Source: Psococerastis gibbosa (lineage: Eukaryota > Arthropoda > Insecta > Psocodea > Psocidae). Taken from it: DNA of 64,000 bases. How positions within the stretch are numbered: position 1 is the first letter of the stretch; each line of letters opens with the position of its first letter. The translations under genes and the position numbers were made by a program. The notes beneath the pieces were generated by a model. The model saw only the letters and a program-made list of their open reading frames with translations, was not told where the DNA came from and ran no database searches. The stretch is from assembly GCA_963971405.1 (NCBI GenBank), contig OZ020492.1:2914001-2978000 (forward strand), read 5' to 3'. Below, piece by piece: positions 34,914-47,004 of this stretch.

Positions 34914-35920
34914 TATGGTTATTTAGACGCTGTCAGAAAATAAAACTGAAAAAGAATACAATATTATAAGACAAAGCTGCATAATGCCGTGTTTTACGCA
35001 GCGATAACGCTGGGAGTCCGCCATTGGAGCAACTGGGCTGGTGAAAAAACATGAGTCTAATTTCGAACTCTGAGTTCAGCATGAGAAATCTTCAGAATCT
35101 TTACAATGATGGTCGGCCAGTGTGATTTCTGTGTAGAAATCATAGGCCATAAGTTGATAGAGAGAACAAAATATAAAAGGGAGTGGGCATAGCCCATCAT
35201 GAAATAGCACGTAAACACCTGAGTAGCCGATGCACCGTTACCGATTGTGACGGCTCAATAATAACAACCTAACGGGGGTTTCAACTCAATCCGTAGCTTT
35301 CTAAAATTGACAATATCATCTTTACAAGCATAATACATTTCATTTCCCAGAATAAACTAGAGTAGTCCTATGCTTATTAAAATACTAAATGGTTTGCCTT
35401 GAAGGTTATGTCAAAGAATTTTAGCTTTACTGATCAACAAACAGGCAAATATACTTACTTTTCCATATTGTGAAGAGATTAAATCAATTATAGTAACACT
35501 TAAATACTAACTGAAATTTACTAACACCACGTCTATTAGATTGGGGGAAAAAAATAATTTTTATTTCACAAAATAGGTTAGCCGTGATGTGTTCGTGTTG
35601 TATGGAGAGATTGAGAGAATGACAAGTGACATGAAAATGTAATAAACATTGCAAATATTTGAGTTTTTCATTCAACAAACTTTTGTAAAAGGGCTAATGG
35701 CGCGCCATCTAAGGGAACTATTTGGAAACAACTGTATTTACATTTTAAAGATGTTGATGTTACAATTCAAAATGGCTTCCATTCTATTATCTGCGGATGG
35801 ATTATCGTTTCGTAATCTTCCCAGATTACTGCGCCCATTTTCAATCGAAATGAGAAATTGTTTGCATAGTGATATGGTCCAAAACCTTATCTGTAATGTA
35901 GGCTGGCAGTCCGCACAGAG
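34914..35920. promoter_or_regulatory. Divergent intergenic region between DLGAP5-like and testin
   Basis: About 1 kb separates the two start codons, which point away from each other. The first 32 bases on the left are DLGAP5-like 5'UTR (acceptor at 34945), so its promoter lies further right. No repeat family is recognised here, unlike almost every other kilobase, which suggests functional constraint. No clear TATA or initiator was picked. A shared promoter is an inference from layout. Confidence 0.45.
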
Positions 35921-38900
35921 ATGTCGGTGGAAGAGAGTGTACCACCTGAGTGGTTGTCGCATTTGGAAAGGCCAAAAGTAAGAAAATTGGCACATGAATT
36001 TGGAGCTGGGTCTCCTTGTAGTGCTTGTACTTTTTGCCCTGGCCTGGAACTTCATTTTTGGAGGTAATATTATCATAGTAATAATTATATGCGTCATAAA
36101 GCGTATGAACAGTACGCCCATCCAGAAAAACCGACTGATAGCTGGCCTAGCTTACATTCTTTGCAACTTAGATTCGAATTTCGGGTGTTGTTTTCAATCC
36201 CTAGTCTTTAGTTTGTTGACCTATAGCTCATTGTTAAAAATACAATGCTGCTTCTAAAGCTACAAATTATGTATACTCCATTGAAGATCGTTAATTTCCC
36301 TCCAACGGCAATTCCGTCCGTCCAACGGTTCAGGATTAAAAAATATTTAAGAAAAAACTCCATTTCCATGAAAAATGGCTTAAAAAAGCATTTTTCTGAG
36401 GAACCTTTCTATCAATGCTTTCTAACTTCAGGTATGTTTTAGGTGTTAATTTGAGTAACAAAACCGAACAAGTTGGTTTCTCAACCAAAGATTTGGTTTT
36501 GAGCAAAAATTATTTCTTGAAGAAATTATGGAAAATTCATGCCCCAATACTTCGCCTATTCTACCATTATTCCTGTGATGTAAACTTGTAATGTATTGGT
36601 CTGCCCGTTGTAGACTATACAATCGTCACATCAAAGCTTTGGTATAGGGGATGTCGAGGGAACCGAAATTTAACCCTAGCGGAAAATTATTTACAATGGC
36701 ATTACTCAAATTATCTATTTTCCAATCAACTTTCAATAATGTATTAAATGTCAGAAACATATTTGGCATACATTACGTCATTTTTTTTTATAAATTATGT
36801 CCTAAGTTAAATATTATAAGCATAAATAGGAAGGCATGTTCGAGTAAATTCGGACCAGTTCTTACTATTCATTTTTTCCCCGTAGGAAAGCGTGCAATTT
36901 ATGTGGCTGTAAACTTGAAGATCACTTAGTTGACGGCGATGATTTTCCTCAATATCGCCTTCTATTTGACCAGAAAAAACTGGATAAGTCTATAGCTGAT
37001 TTTAAGGGAAAGCCTACGGTTTTTGACTGGATACCTATTACAGAAGATCCTTCCCTGGTGGGTAATATTAAATTTCGTTTTAAAATACTTCTTACTTTGG
37101 CCAAGTGGGTTATTACAAAAGCTGTACCTATCACTTATTTTAGCTAAGAATTCACAAGCAACTTTGTAGATAGTACTGCTGAATTTAAAACTGCTATTTA
37201 TGTTTCTTTAACCTGAAGATGGCCTAGTGTCGAAATGGGTCACATAATTTACATTTTAGTAATAATTGACAAAGCTGTGTATTTTATTTGTTTATATTTT
37301 GAAGTAAATATTACTGAAATAGTACAAAATTTCTTTATTTTTAATATCACTACTTAGAAATTTTAATTGAATTATAGGTGGAGGAGTATATGTGCTGCCT
37401 CCCTGAAAATCTTCGTCCCATAACAGGCTCGCGAGGCAGTCAATATCGTCGAAAACAACTGGAGAAGCAATTGCCTCGCTACGATGTCGACCCTACCGCT
37501 TGCTCAGCTCTCACCAGCGACGAAGCTAATGCCCATGCAAAGTATCACTCCATCCTCAAAGAGAATGCTGCAGGCATGGGCACTCTTCACAAAGTCAAGG
37601 AATTCGTGAGTAGTTAATGCGACTTTTGTATTCTCTTGTAGGCCGCTAACCCCCCCCCCCCCCCCCCTTCCCATCTCGGGGCAGTATTACTTTGTAAGTT
37701 TGGGAGAAGACCATGTCATGAGTAGCCCCTAATCACTGTTACAAGTTCAATTTATGGACCTAGTACAGTTATTTGTGTTAATTGTTGTGCTTGATGGTGA
37801 TCCGATACGTCGTCTTCACCTTTGGTACAAAGTAAGTCTTTTTAAGAGACTGATTCGAAGGCTGGGACAGGAGGAACATAGTGAACAAGGTGTAACTACC
37901 ATATTGAAAGAATGTTTAAGCTCCAGAAGAGGGCGATATATGTGTGGTGGCCTGCCTAGAGACGCAGCACGTCCATATTTCGAATGGCTGGGTATTCTAA
38001 CTGAACCCTCTACGTTCTAGAGGCGTGCACTCATGTGAAGATTTGACACCATGCCCAGACTGGGAGACACTCATGCCTATCGTACTAGAGGCAGGGATAA
38101 CTTTGAGACCCCTCAACATAGAACCAGAAAGTATGGGTGTAAGCCAGTCCACGCGGATGCCAGATACTCTCTATAGTTGCCCAGGAGCATGAGATGAGAG
38201 AGATGAAAGGCATATATTAAAATTCAGATTGAAAATATAGCAACATCTTCTAGAAAAATGTGTACGTAGATAGATGGATAGAAAATACGTGAATTTATCA
38301 TAAAGTATGTGGACATGATGCGGAAGTAGGCGATTATTCTGATTTCTGATATTCTTATATTATGCTCCTCGATTCGAATGTACTTATGCGTATTGGGTGC
38401 CCTTAAATACGTATTTTAGATGTAAGTTAGTTGCATTTGTTTTACATACACATTACAACAAAAACACTAGTTTAGTTTAGTTTGTATATTTTGTTGACAT
38501 TGAACCCCTACTGTTTCTTGATGACTCAATACAGATCTTATCTTATACGACACGTTCCCAACTAAAAGTTGTGTTCCAGGAAAATAGCGGTACCTTTAGA
38601 GCCGAGCCCATTTGGATTATAGGTGGCACTACTGTTGAGGATTTGGAACACAAGTCGGAACGAGCTGAGTTGATTGATGGGAAATCCTTTTCACAAGAAA
38701 TGCCTACACATTGCCGGAACTGTGAAGGCGCTTTAGGGGTAAGTGCATTTATCTCAAGTTAGAACCCTCACACGCTCGCCATAAAATGAAAGCCGATCTA
38801 CATTTTTTTTTTTTGAAAGAAACCGAAGGGAGTTGCAAATCATTCTCGGAAATACCACCATAATGCTACTACCAGACCTAGGAGTCCGGTACGTAAAACA

Positions 38901-41900
38901 AGCGAAAACAAGGGGAGCTTTACAGATTTGACTGGAACCAACTTGCCTAACTTGTACTGTGCCTTAACAAAAATGCTGTGTTTAAACAAAAATTGGAATT
39001 GCTTGCATACTTGTGTTTGAAGGGAATGAGGATTTTATTTAATTTATTTATTTAATTTATTTATTTAATTTATTATTTATTGTTAACCTCAAGGAACATA
39101 AGTTTGCAATGACATTTCAAATGCCAGGTTCCTCTTAATACTAAATTTTAGAATGATAAAAATAGATTAACATTAATTTTGTTTGCTAGTATTTTTACAA
39201 CACCCATTTTCATTGTTTCAGAGAGATGATTTGGTTATCCGAGCAGCTCGAGTCGGAAATGCTTTATGGCACCCGCAGTGCTTTCTCTGTGCCACATGCA
39301 ACGAAAGGCTTGTCGATCTTCATTACTTCCATGACAAGGGCAACATTTACTGCGGTCGTGACTTTGCTAAAGTGGTTAATAAACTACGATGTTACGCATG
39401 TGACGAGGTATGTACATAGAATACGCTTTGTCTTTTTTTTTAGGTTAGATCAAAGCGATACGTGATGCCTGTAACAGAGTAACAGGACTATCGGCCTGCC
39501 TGCCAATCACTCAGGCAGAACTTGGCAATGACATCTTTTAGTATTATTATTCTTTTGAATGTTTTTTTATGGACGTTTGTCTCCTTTTAATGGACCATTG
39601 AATTTTGAGTCTGGCACTTTTTACTAGCATCGTTGCTATTTAATTACCGTCCCACGTTTCTTATTGCTTTCCAATTCATACGTATAAGGAAAGTTTTGTG
39701 ATGGTCAAAATTTTCGGTTCCGAGATTTCAACAGATTTACACGTTTTCAGGTCCCAGGAACCCAAAAAAGTGGTTCATACGAAATGTCTGTGTGTCGCTC
39801 TGTCTGTTCATCGATTTCCAGGCAAACTACTCGGTCGATTTTGATGAAATTATGCATGTATGTTTATAAAAATCATACCTCGGGACCTTTTTTTATTTTG
39901 GGGTAATTAAATTTTGGTGGTTTTATTCTCCAAAAACCGTCCAAAAAAAAGATTATTTCTCAAAAACGGCTCCAACGATTTCTTTTAAATTCACATATGT
40001 ATTATTCGTTATTAATTTTAACAAAATGCAGTGGGTCGCTTGCCCCTTGACAGTTTGCTTCTGGGGGTGAAAAAAAAAAGTTAATTTGCATGAAAAATGA
40101 CTAAAAAATAATTTTTCTGCGGAACCATTCTATCGAGGATTTCTACCTTCAGGTATGTTTTAGGTGTTAATTTGAGTAACAAAACCGAAAAACTGGTTTC
40201 CCAACCAAAGATTTGGTTTTGAGCAAAAATTATTTCTTGAAGAAATTATAGAAAATTCACCCTCCAATACATTGCGTGCCGTACACTAGATATTGTTGAA
40301 TGGAGTTTTAAGGATTTATATATATGTAGAGGTTACCTCACCTCCGGTGACGTCAGATGGACCCCCCCCCCCCCCCCCCCCGCGGGATCCGAAATTGATA
40401 AATTGGAAAGCATGTTCGAGTAAACTCGGACCGGTTCTTTGGCAATGCTAACGTGGATGTACACGATCATTTAAATACTTGTCATAACAGAGTGGACATG
40501 GTTCAGTATTGCTCTATGTGGTTGTGAAGGTTCTGAAGCATTGTATACTTCCCACAACCTTCCGCCAATGGCTTCTAAAAATCTTTTTCGCAGTTTTAGT
40601 GCCACCAACAGTTGAGAAAATGTGTCATTGACTGGGGGTTGACCAACAGCTAAGATATAACCTTGTCCTTGTCTGTTTCAGCTTATTTTCGAAAACAATT
40701 ACGCTTGTGGCAATGGTCACTTTTTCCATAGTCGTCACTTTTGCTGCTCCGTCTGTACAAAAAATTTGGGCGGGGAACAGTTTATCTCTAAGAACGAGAA
40801 CATTATGTGCAAGTCTTGCTACCAGAACGAGTTTGACAAGGCATGTAATTATTAGCTGTGTTGTAGGTTTGTTACAAGGGCTGTTCGTAAATTAAGGTCT
40901 CCCATACATTGGAAAAACCAATTATAGATTATGAATCGTCATGATCGATGAATTTTAGAGAAGCTCCGGAAGCGTTTTCATACCCGTTGTGTACTACTCT
41001 CCCACCGACCGTTGTGGTTCAGGCGACATGAGAGTGGTCATATTTACTGTGCAAACCAACTCCCTTTCTCAAAGTCTTGTCCACGCTAGTCTAAGAAACG
41101 GCTCCAATCAATCACACGCCGATCCACAACTTTCGGCACTGTCTCGTCCGTTAATGATGGACGTCCGCACGTCATGCACGTTCTTACGGCCTTCTGTGAA
41201 TTCCTTAGAACACTGACGCACATGTTTTGCGTCCATACGCTTTATCCATACGTATCGACCAACTGGCGAAGGATTTCGAAAGAAGTTAAACCCGCAGATA
41301 TACAATTACAAAATGTGATTCACCCTTGATGGGAGTAGAGTTCTACAGAGGAGAGATGGGACATTCGCTCCCGCCGCGCCACGGATATTTTATTTATATC
41401 TAGGTACACCTAGGTACTTCTTTTTCAACCAATCAGATCACGCATTGGGTAGATTTGCATACAGGAGAGATTTTTTTAATTTCTGGTTCATTCTGCCACG
41501 TCTCCAATCAGAGATTCAGTCAATTGACACTCCTCTCGACCATTCAGAACAAAGTCTTGCAGCTCCGACGGGATTTTATATTCTTTGGAAGTACCCACAG
41601 TGTGCTCAGATTGGTCGAAAAAGACTTGGTAAGTGCCACCAGATTTTCAACAGCTATCCTTGGAGTGGCGAATTCTCCAACACTCCTATATGGAACTCAA
41701 GGCGTTGAGCTACTCTTACACGACGCCTATAGAAAGTAATCCTGATAACTATAATCAGCTCGTTGCCAGGGGACATTAAAATGACTTAGAGGAAATTGTA
41801 TCCGAAAGTGGGAATCAAGAAATGAAACTATACAATGCGGGACTCGTAACCACGATCTCTTTCTGGGACATAGGTTGCCTACACCTTGGTCTTTCTAGTT

Positions 41901-42135
41901 TTTCAAACAATTAATCAGCTTTATTAATTGGAGATTGTTTCATTTTTAGACTTGTGAAACTTGCAAGAAACGGGTTTCTCCTTTTGAAGAGCGGTTGCAA
42001 TTTGGAGGAAAAGTATACCACAAGGAACCGCAATGCTTCGTATGCTCTTCCTGTGGTGATACTTTGCAAGGAAATGGTACCTTTATCCTCCACAACAAAT
42101 TGCTTTGTATGAAACATCGTCAGCCAGTTGTCTAA
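35921..42135 (+). CDS. TES: Testin: PET domain plus three LIM domains; 7 coding exons, 410 aa
   Basis: Exons: 35921-36063, 36886-37057, 37378-37605, 38580-38738, 39222-39407, 40682-40840, 41950-42135. All are in phase. The N-terminus has the testin Cys-rich block (SPCSACTFCPGLELHFWRKA, then CNLCGC). The PET domain lies at about 85-181 (FDWIPITEDPSLVEEYM; RRKQLEKQLPRYDVDP). LIM1: C226, C229, H251, C254, C257, C260, C278, D281. LIM2: C291, C294, H312, H315, C318, C321, C339, C342. LIM3: C351, C354, H373, C378, C381, C384, C402, H405. Human testin is 421 aa with the same order. Testin sits at focal adhesions and stress fibres, binding zyxin, Ena/VASP and actin-related partners, and can fold so that PET contacts its LIM domains. 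Intron 6 uses a GC donor (AAG|GCATGT). Prickle and Limpet share PET-LIM but lack this N-terminal block and three-LIM ending. Confidence 0.95.
36300..36866 (+). repeat. Rep-1 3' portion, in testin intron 1
   Basis: It keeps 'aaaaatggcttaaaaaagca', 'acctttctatcaatgctt', 'aacaaaaccgaacaagttgg' and ends 'ggcatgttcgagtaaattcg' plus 'gaccagttctt'. The family end lies about 20 bases before the acceptor of testin exon 2 (exon starts 36886). Confidence 0.8.
37835..38290 (+). mobile_element. CR1-like LINE 3' fragment in testin intron 3
   Basis: Decayed frames read LPRDAARPYFEWLGILTEPS and, further on, DTHAYRTRGRDNFETPQHRT. This is the post-RT segment seen in CR1-like LINEs, where the R-x-x-FxxLxILxxPS and H-x-YxTR motifs recur. 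The end (gtatgggtgtaagccag) recurs at 62489-62650. Confidence 0.65.
39661..40439 (+). repeat. Rep-1, near-complete copy in testin intron 5
   Basis: About 780 bp. It starts 'ttattgctttccaattcata' with 'cgtataaggaaag', carries 'tgtctgtgtgtcgctctgtc' and a C run of about 20 bases at 40363, and ends 'ggaaagcatgttcgagtaaa' then 'ctcggaccggttctt'. Both termini equal those of 6477-7180, which defines the family limits. Confidence 0.8.
41045..41300 (-). mobile_element. Mariner-like transposase remnant in testin intron 6
   Basis: The minus strand reads RMDAKHVRQCSKEFTEGRKN, then VHDVRTSIINGRDSAES. It resembles the N-terminal helix-turn-helix part of SETMAR/mariner transposases (...F.EGR.NVHDE.RSGRPS.I.D). 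It is broken, with stops following, and covers only a fraction of the gene. Confidence 0.5.
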
Positions 42136-43005
42136 CAAAACATCGTCAGTAGTACAAGGAGTATAACTTGAAAATGAGTTTTTGTTTATTACTGATCCAA
42201 CCTAGATGAGAAAGGACTAAATAGCTCCATCTTAGACTCAACTAGCATGGCCTGAGACCGCCTACTTTACCTGTCCTATTTGGAGAAAGGTGTTACTGAT
42301 CTGTTTCTTCAGCTACATGCACATGAATATCCAAAAATATGATACAATTATAATTTTTTATTTAACAAATACAACAAAACTCTAAAAAATGTATCCCCTA
42401 AAGAAATATAATTAGGTATCAGCTCACTTTGAGAATCGTACCCGCGTTCCCTACTTAACGAAGACAACTAATTCATTGGCATTAATACACATTTCAAAAT
42501 TCTGTTGGCGCCTCCCTCAAAACTCAAGATATTTACATTATTAGGAAGCTGTACCAGAAATTCGGCTAACTGCTTTACCTCCTTAACCCAAGTGTAAAAG
42601 TAATTTCGTTTAGTCCTCGTTCACTTGTTTTCCTTTAAGGCCCCGCCGGACACACCCACTATGCATTTTTTGGACAAAATCAGATTTCACAGGAATCTTT
42701 TTTTCATAAATAAGTTCCTTAACTGTGACAAATCGGTGTCAAAATGTAGAGGAACGCTACTACCTTCAACATATGATTTATAGGTCTAAGTTCCATCTTT
42801 TCTGTGAAATTTTGATTTAGTGCGCCAAAAAGATTTTTCCTCTCCGGTTTTCTCTTAATTTACAATTCGTTAAGAATATCGATTAATAAGTTCAGTTCTG
42901 ATATAGTTGTGCTTACAACTCACTCATAATAATTAAAATATTTTCAATAGAATACGAGAAGACGAGATTAACACAGTATTATGAAGTGGCAAATAGGTAA
43001 TTCTG
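42136..43005. other. Convergent interval between testin and the unnamed minus-strand gene
   Basis: It holds the 3' ends of both genes. A decayed SINE A fragment (minus) lies at 42190-42290, recognisable by 'gactcaactagcatggcctgagaccgcct'-like sequence. Nothing else is seen. Confidence 0.5.
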
Positions 43006-46000
43006 TCAGCTGGTCCATTCTAAAGTCTCTTGCAGTGTCCTTGAGTTTAGCCGCTCTATTTCCTCAAGGAGTTGCTCTGTTTCGTCCACTTCTTCATGCC
43101 TGCAACAACAGCATAATATATATATCTTCATTAGATTTATGTATGTGGCCGTCACTAACTACGATTAGCCCCTATTATGTAAGCCTCACACTATTCGCCT
43201 TTATTCCAACCAAATTCTATAACTGTTCCCATTCGGTGATAGAGACACTACTGTAGTTTGGGGCTCTCTACCGAGGACACACAGAACAGGACTGCGAGGA
43301 AACGCTGCTGTCGTGCCACCGACCCTCCATAAGGATAAGGCGCGGTAAAAGTAAGTATATACATGAACACATGGTTTTTCTAACGTCACAATAGACGTAG
43401 CAATTGATTGCTATCGATATTTCACGTGAATTTAATTTATCTTTCCCCCGGGCTTTACACGAGTGTGACGTATAAAAAAAAATGCAAATTCAAGGGGTTG
43501 AAAATATAGTATTATTGAAAGAAAAAGTAGATTGTTCAAGGTATAAACCAGGCCCGGCGGAAATGTTTTCCTCTTATATCGAGTCTCAAATCTCAACATG
43601 ACGTTTCATGCGAGGAACCGCTGATCCTTTATCTTCTAATTTTAGGGAATTGTTCAGTTAGGCCTTGTAGCCTATTGTACTCCTGAGTACGTATTATTAC
43701 TACTACTTGTTCCTCAAGGCCTTTTCCTTCGTGAAGGGCAAGAAACTGGCGTGAGTTCGAAACTTTTCATGTTACACTTTTCTGCTGAACTAATCCGCGT
43801 ATGATAGATATAGTCTCTAACTAAACACGATCATACAACATACCATTAGACATAGCAGAAATGTGTAATTTGCTTTAAGTCAATATTTTTATCAAGAAGC
43901 ATATATATATATACATAATTATATAGATGCATTCTACAAATGTTAAGCCTGAAGCGAGGGGGAAATTTAAACAAAATGGGGAAACCCTTGTAAGGCCAGC
44001 ACCACGCACAGCCAAGTGTGAGCGATTGCATCCAATAAATACTACAAGGTTTCGCCTACCTTAGAATATTCCCGATTGAACTGAGAGCGGCAAGAAATAT
44101 TACTAACTTCCCTAAATTGCTTAGAGACCATGCATGAGAGAGTTTCTTCAGTGGAAGTGATACATGATAAATATTTAAATAATTTATTTACAATTATTTA
44201 CTTATTTGACTTAGAGTAAGCTTTCTACACTGTCGCAGAGGCACTAACACAATGGGAATGACAGACTAACTGATTTTTGACGATATGATTGTCACTGCGG
44301 CACTAGCACACTGTGACAAAGACAGAACTACCTGATTTTGACGATTTTACCCTTTCTTGTCGATTGATTATTTAATTTGATAATTTAATAGAAATATAAT
44401 TTTTTTTTATTTATGGTGTTTCCGCAAGCTCTGCCACTGGCGTACGCTGATGCCTATACACTGATACTTACATTTGCCCACCATTTGGGTCCCATTCCAG
44501 AGAGTCGCGTGAAGACACCCTAGACCATCCACTGGGGCTGGTACCACTTGCTATTTCTTCAACCCTCTCGCTCAGTCCATGGGCCAACCACCTTTCCCGA
44601 ACCATCTCTGGTAAATGCTCCCACTCCAGTTCCATTGAGTTGGTTGGAGTTGAGTGGACGCTTCGTCCAAAAAGGATTTTTCTAAATAGAGTTTAAAATA
44701 ACTACTTAAAGTTTCGACAATCACAAAGCTTTCCTTATACTACGCATAGGTAAATAGGAAAGCAAAAGGTAGCATGTGGTAATGTTTCATCTCCTCATGT
44801 GGCGCACCTAAAAATGTTTCGCCTTTACCATTGCAGTAGACGTGCCCGTGTAGTGCGCTTTCTCAGCAAATGAATTTTTATTATGCATTGCACCCGGAAC
44901 TATTATTATTTCGTTTTTAATAAAAAGAAAGTGTTACTTTGGAAAAAATTAGCCCGGGGGGGGGGGGGGGCAAAACAAACAAACCAGTTCCAGCACTACT
45001 TTAAGCACAAATTTAGTATTTACCTATCTCACAATCACATAAACATTACAGGAATAATAAAGAACTAATTGATGATCTCAATACATATTTTAATATTTGA
45101 CTCCGTATATTCATTATTTATTTCACTCTAGTCGATGCATGTTTCATTGCTCATATCATTAAAAAATAATTTAATATACGACTAATCTGTTTACCTTACC
45201 GCATAAGTTTTTTAGATTAGTTTTCAGGTTAGTTTATAAATTAGTAATTAATCTTAGGTAAAATCCTAACGGTACCCTTTGAAGCTCCAATGCTAAAACT
45301 GTATGCTTGCATGTAATAAATATTTAATTTAACATACTAATAAATAGGCACTTTCGGCAGTAATGTTCTCAATCCTCGGATAGTTTTGAAGAGGGGGGGG
45401 GGGTTGATTTGAGGTCCACAATGAAATTAAGTATTACCCTCTCATCATTTCAGAGCAGGGGTTGCGGTGTGTGAAGAAGCGGCAGAAGGGTTCTGAGGCC
45501 TTGTGCAAACTTTTAACTGAGATTATTTCTAAAGTTATCTTCATAATGTTGATTATACTAGTTTGTCTAAATGTTTCCAACAACAATAGTTTCTAATATT
45601 TACCTGTTTGGTACAATTTGCGGCATAGGGTAGGATGATTCATTATCGCTGGAGCACCAGGCATCATCAAGAAGTTCTAGTCGCAAGCTGGGGTCCTGAG
45701 ACAAAACAATCAAATGTATTTACATACTTTATTATTAAGGGTAGTAGTACAGAAGTTCAGGGTCTGCCCGAACACTTACTAGTCACCTAAGGTGGCTTAT
45801 ATCAGAATTACGATGATATATTGACTGACACACATCATATTGATTGGTTGGAGGCATTGATGCTGCAGGTCATTAAATAAATCAACGTAGTAGTTTGCTT
45901 TATGACGAGGTCGAGCTGCGTCCATGTATTGCATGGATGCAGATAAAATGACAATACACGATTGATTGATTGATTGATTGAACGCTGTAGTAATAATAAT

Positions 46001-46967
46001 ACTGAAGTCAAATTTTCCATAACACTAACGCTTTGAAGTAAGGAAAGGGGAGGCTACAAATTACAATGCATTTAAAATTTTGTCATGGCTTATTGTGCAC
46101 CTGTGATTTCAGCGATATGATACATAAAAGCTGACACATACCTTCTTGGATCTAAGCCTAGCGAAGTATCCAGAGAGTCTTCGAAAAGCATGAAAGAAGT
46201 TTTAGCATAGCATCATTATCGTACTACTTAACTAATTAGAGAATAAAATTAGGCCATGTAAACAAGCTTTATGTTTGGAATCACTAAATTCTGACTTCGA
46301 TTCAGGCCTACATCATTGGTTGGGGGCGGGGGCGGGGCGTTTTCGTGGGCTGAGGCGCAAGCAGGACTCAGAGCCATAAACATTGGCCCTTTACCCCGGG
46401 GAAGCGGTGGCTACCTATGAACTACAAGCCCTAGACATGCTTGCGAAGTTAAATTATTGGCATGCACTTCAGATTCAGAGAAAATCAGCCACACCCACCC
46501 CCATCAAATGTAAGAAGATATATTGATAGTAGAGCCATCAATAAGACATTATAAAAATAGAAGAAATGCTCCCCTACATTCTGATACATAGTAAGTATGT
46601 GTCCACAGTTTTGGAAAGTGTGAGAAAATCTAAGAGTAGGCTAGGTCCACACCTTTCAAAACGAGGCTAGAGACGGCTATGAACGAATTAAAAGCAGAGG
46701 AACATTTCATCTAATTTATTTCATCTGATTAATGGATCAATATTTCGTGCAAAAATTTATTTTGTACAAAAAACCGAGAGTGAGGTTTTCGATTTGCTCT
46801 TACAACAGTAGAATATTTCATATGAGCAAACGTACTTAACGAAGCCTTGTTTTACACCAGCGCAAAAGCAGTCTTCATTTTTGGTTGTCTCGAAGATGTC
46901 TTCGACATTATCAGTCGACGCTAACCGGACGCGTTTATGGCCATCTTCATCTCTCCAATAGAACCAA
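43006..46967 (-). CDS. Unidentified host gene with LEW-acidic motifs; 5 joined 3' exons
   Basis: Minus-strand exons 46967-46836, 46178-46142, 45695-45604, 44681-44472 and 43099-43006 (stop TGA) join with every phase matching: 2, 2, 0, 2 and 2 in turn. All use AG acceptors and GT donors (GTACGT, GTATGT, GTAAAT, GTAAGT). The 187-residue tail reads WFYWRDEDGHKRV, LSGYFARLRSKK, LLDDAWCSSDNESS, then NSMELEWEHLPEMV, SRDSLEWDPNGGQ, DETEQLLEEIERLNS and ETLEWTS at the end. LEW-D/E is the W-acidic motif that recruits kinesin light chain in proteins such as nesprin-2. The last part looks helical. A Klarsicht/nesprin-type cytoskeletal linker is my best guess, but no KASH segment is seen. Probable upstream exons are listed separately. 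Confidence 0.7.
43255..43350 (+). mobile_element. LINE 3' scrap, same family as 21838-22260
   Basis: It shares 'cgccgaccctccat(a/g)agga' and the preceding Arg-rich coding remnant with the end of the 21838 copy. It lies just upstream of the last exon of the unnamed gene, in its intron. Confidence 0.5.
44700..44767 (-). repeat. Rep-1 terminal fragment
   Basis: 'cacaaagctttccttatact' followed by 'aaataggaaagcaa' is the reverse of the family start. It lies 20 bp from the exon starting at 44681. Confidence 0.6.
45860..45985 (+). mobile_element. CR1-like LINE 3' terminus with hairpin and ATTG tail
   Basis: It holds 'gaggtcgagctgcg', a hairpin at 45916-45942 (CTGCGTCCATG, loop, CATGGATGCAG), then 'ataaaatgacaatacacg' and a tandem GATT tail. 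The same order occurs at the end of the LINE at 47005-50620. It is a solo 3' end from a severely truncated insertion. Confidence 0.7.
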
Positions 46968-47004
46968 CTGCAATCATCAATCGTCCAATACAACATCGGC
47001 ATGG

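Noticed and set aside
41445-41739. Two overlapping plus-strand frames of about 90 codons in testin intron 6
   Set aside because: Phrases faintly recall LINE RT tails, but no motif is firm enough; left unassigned.
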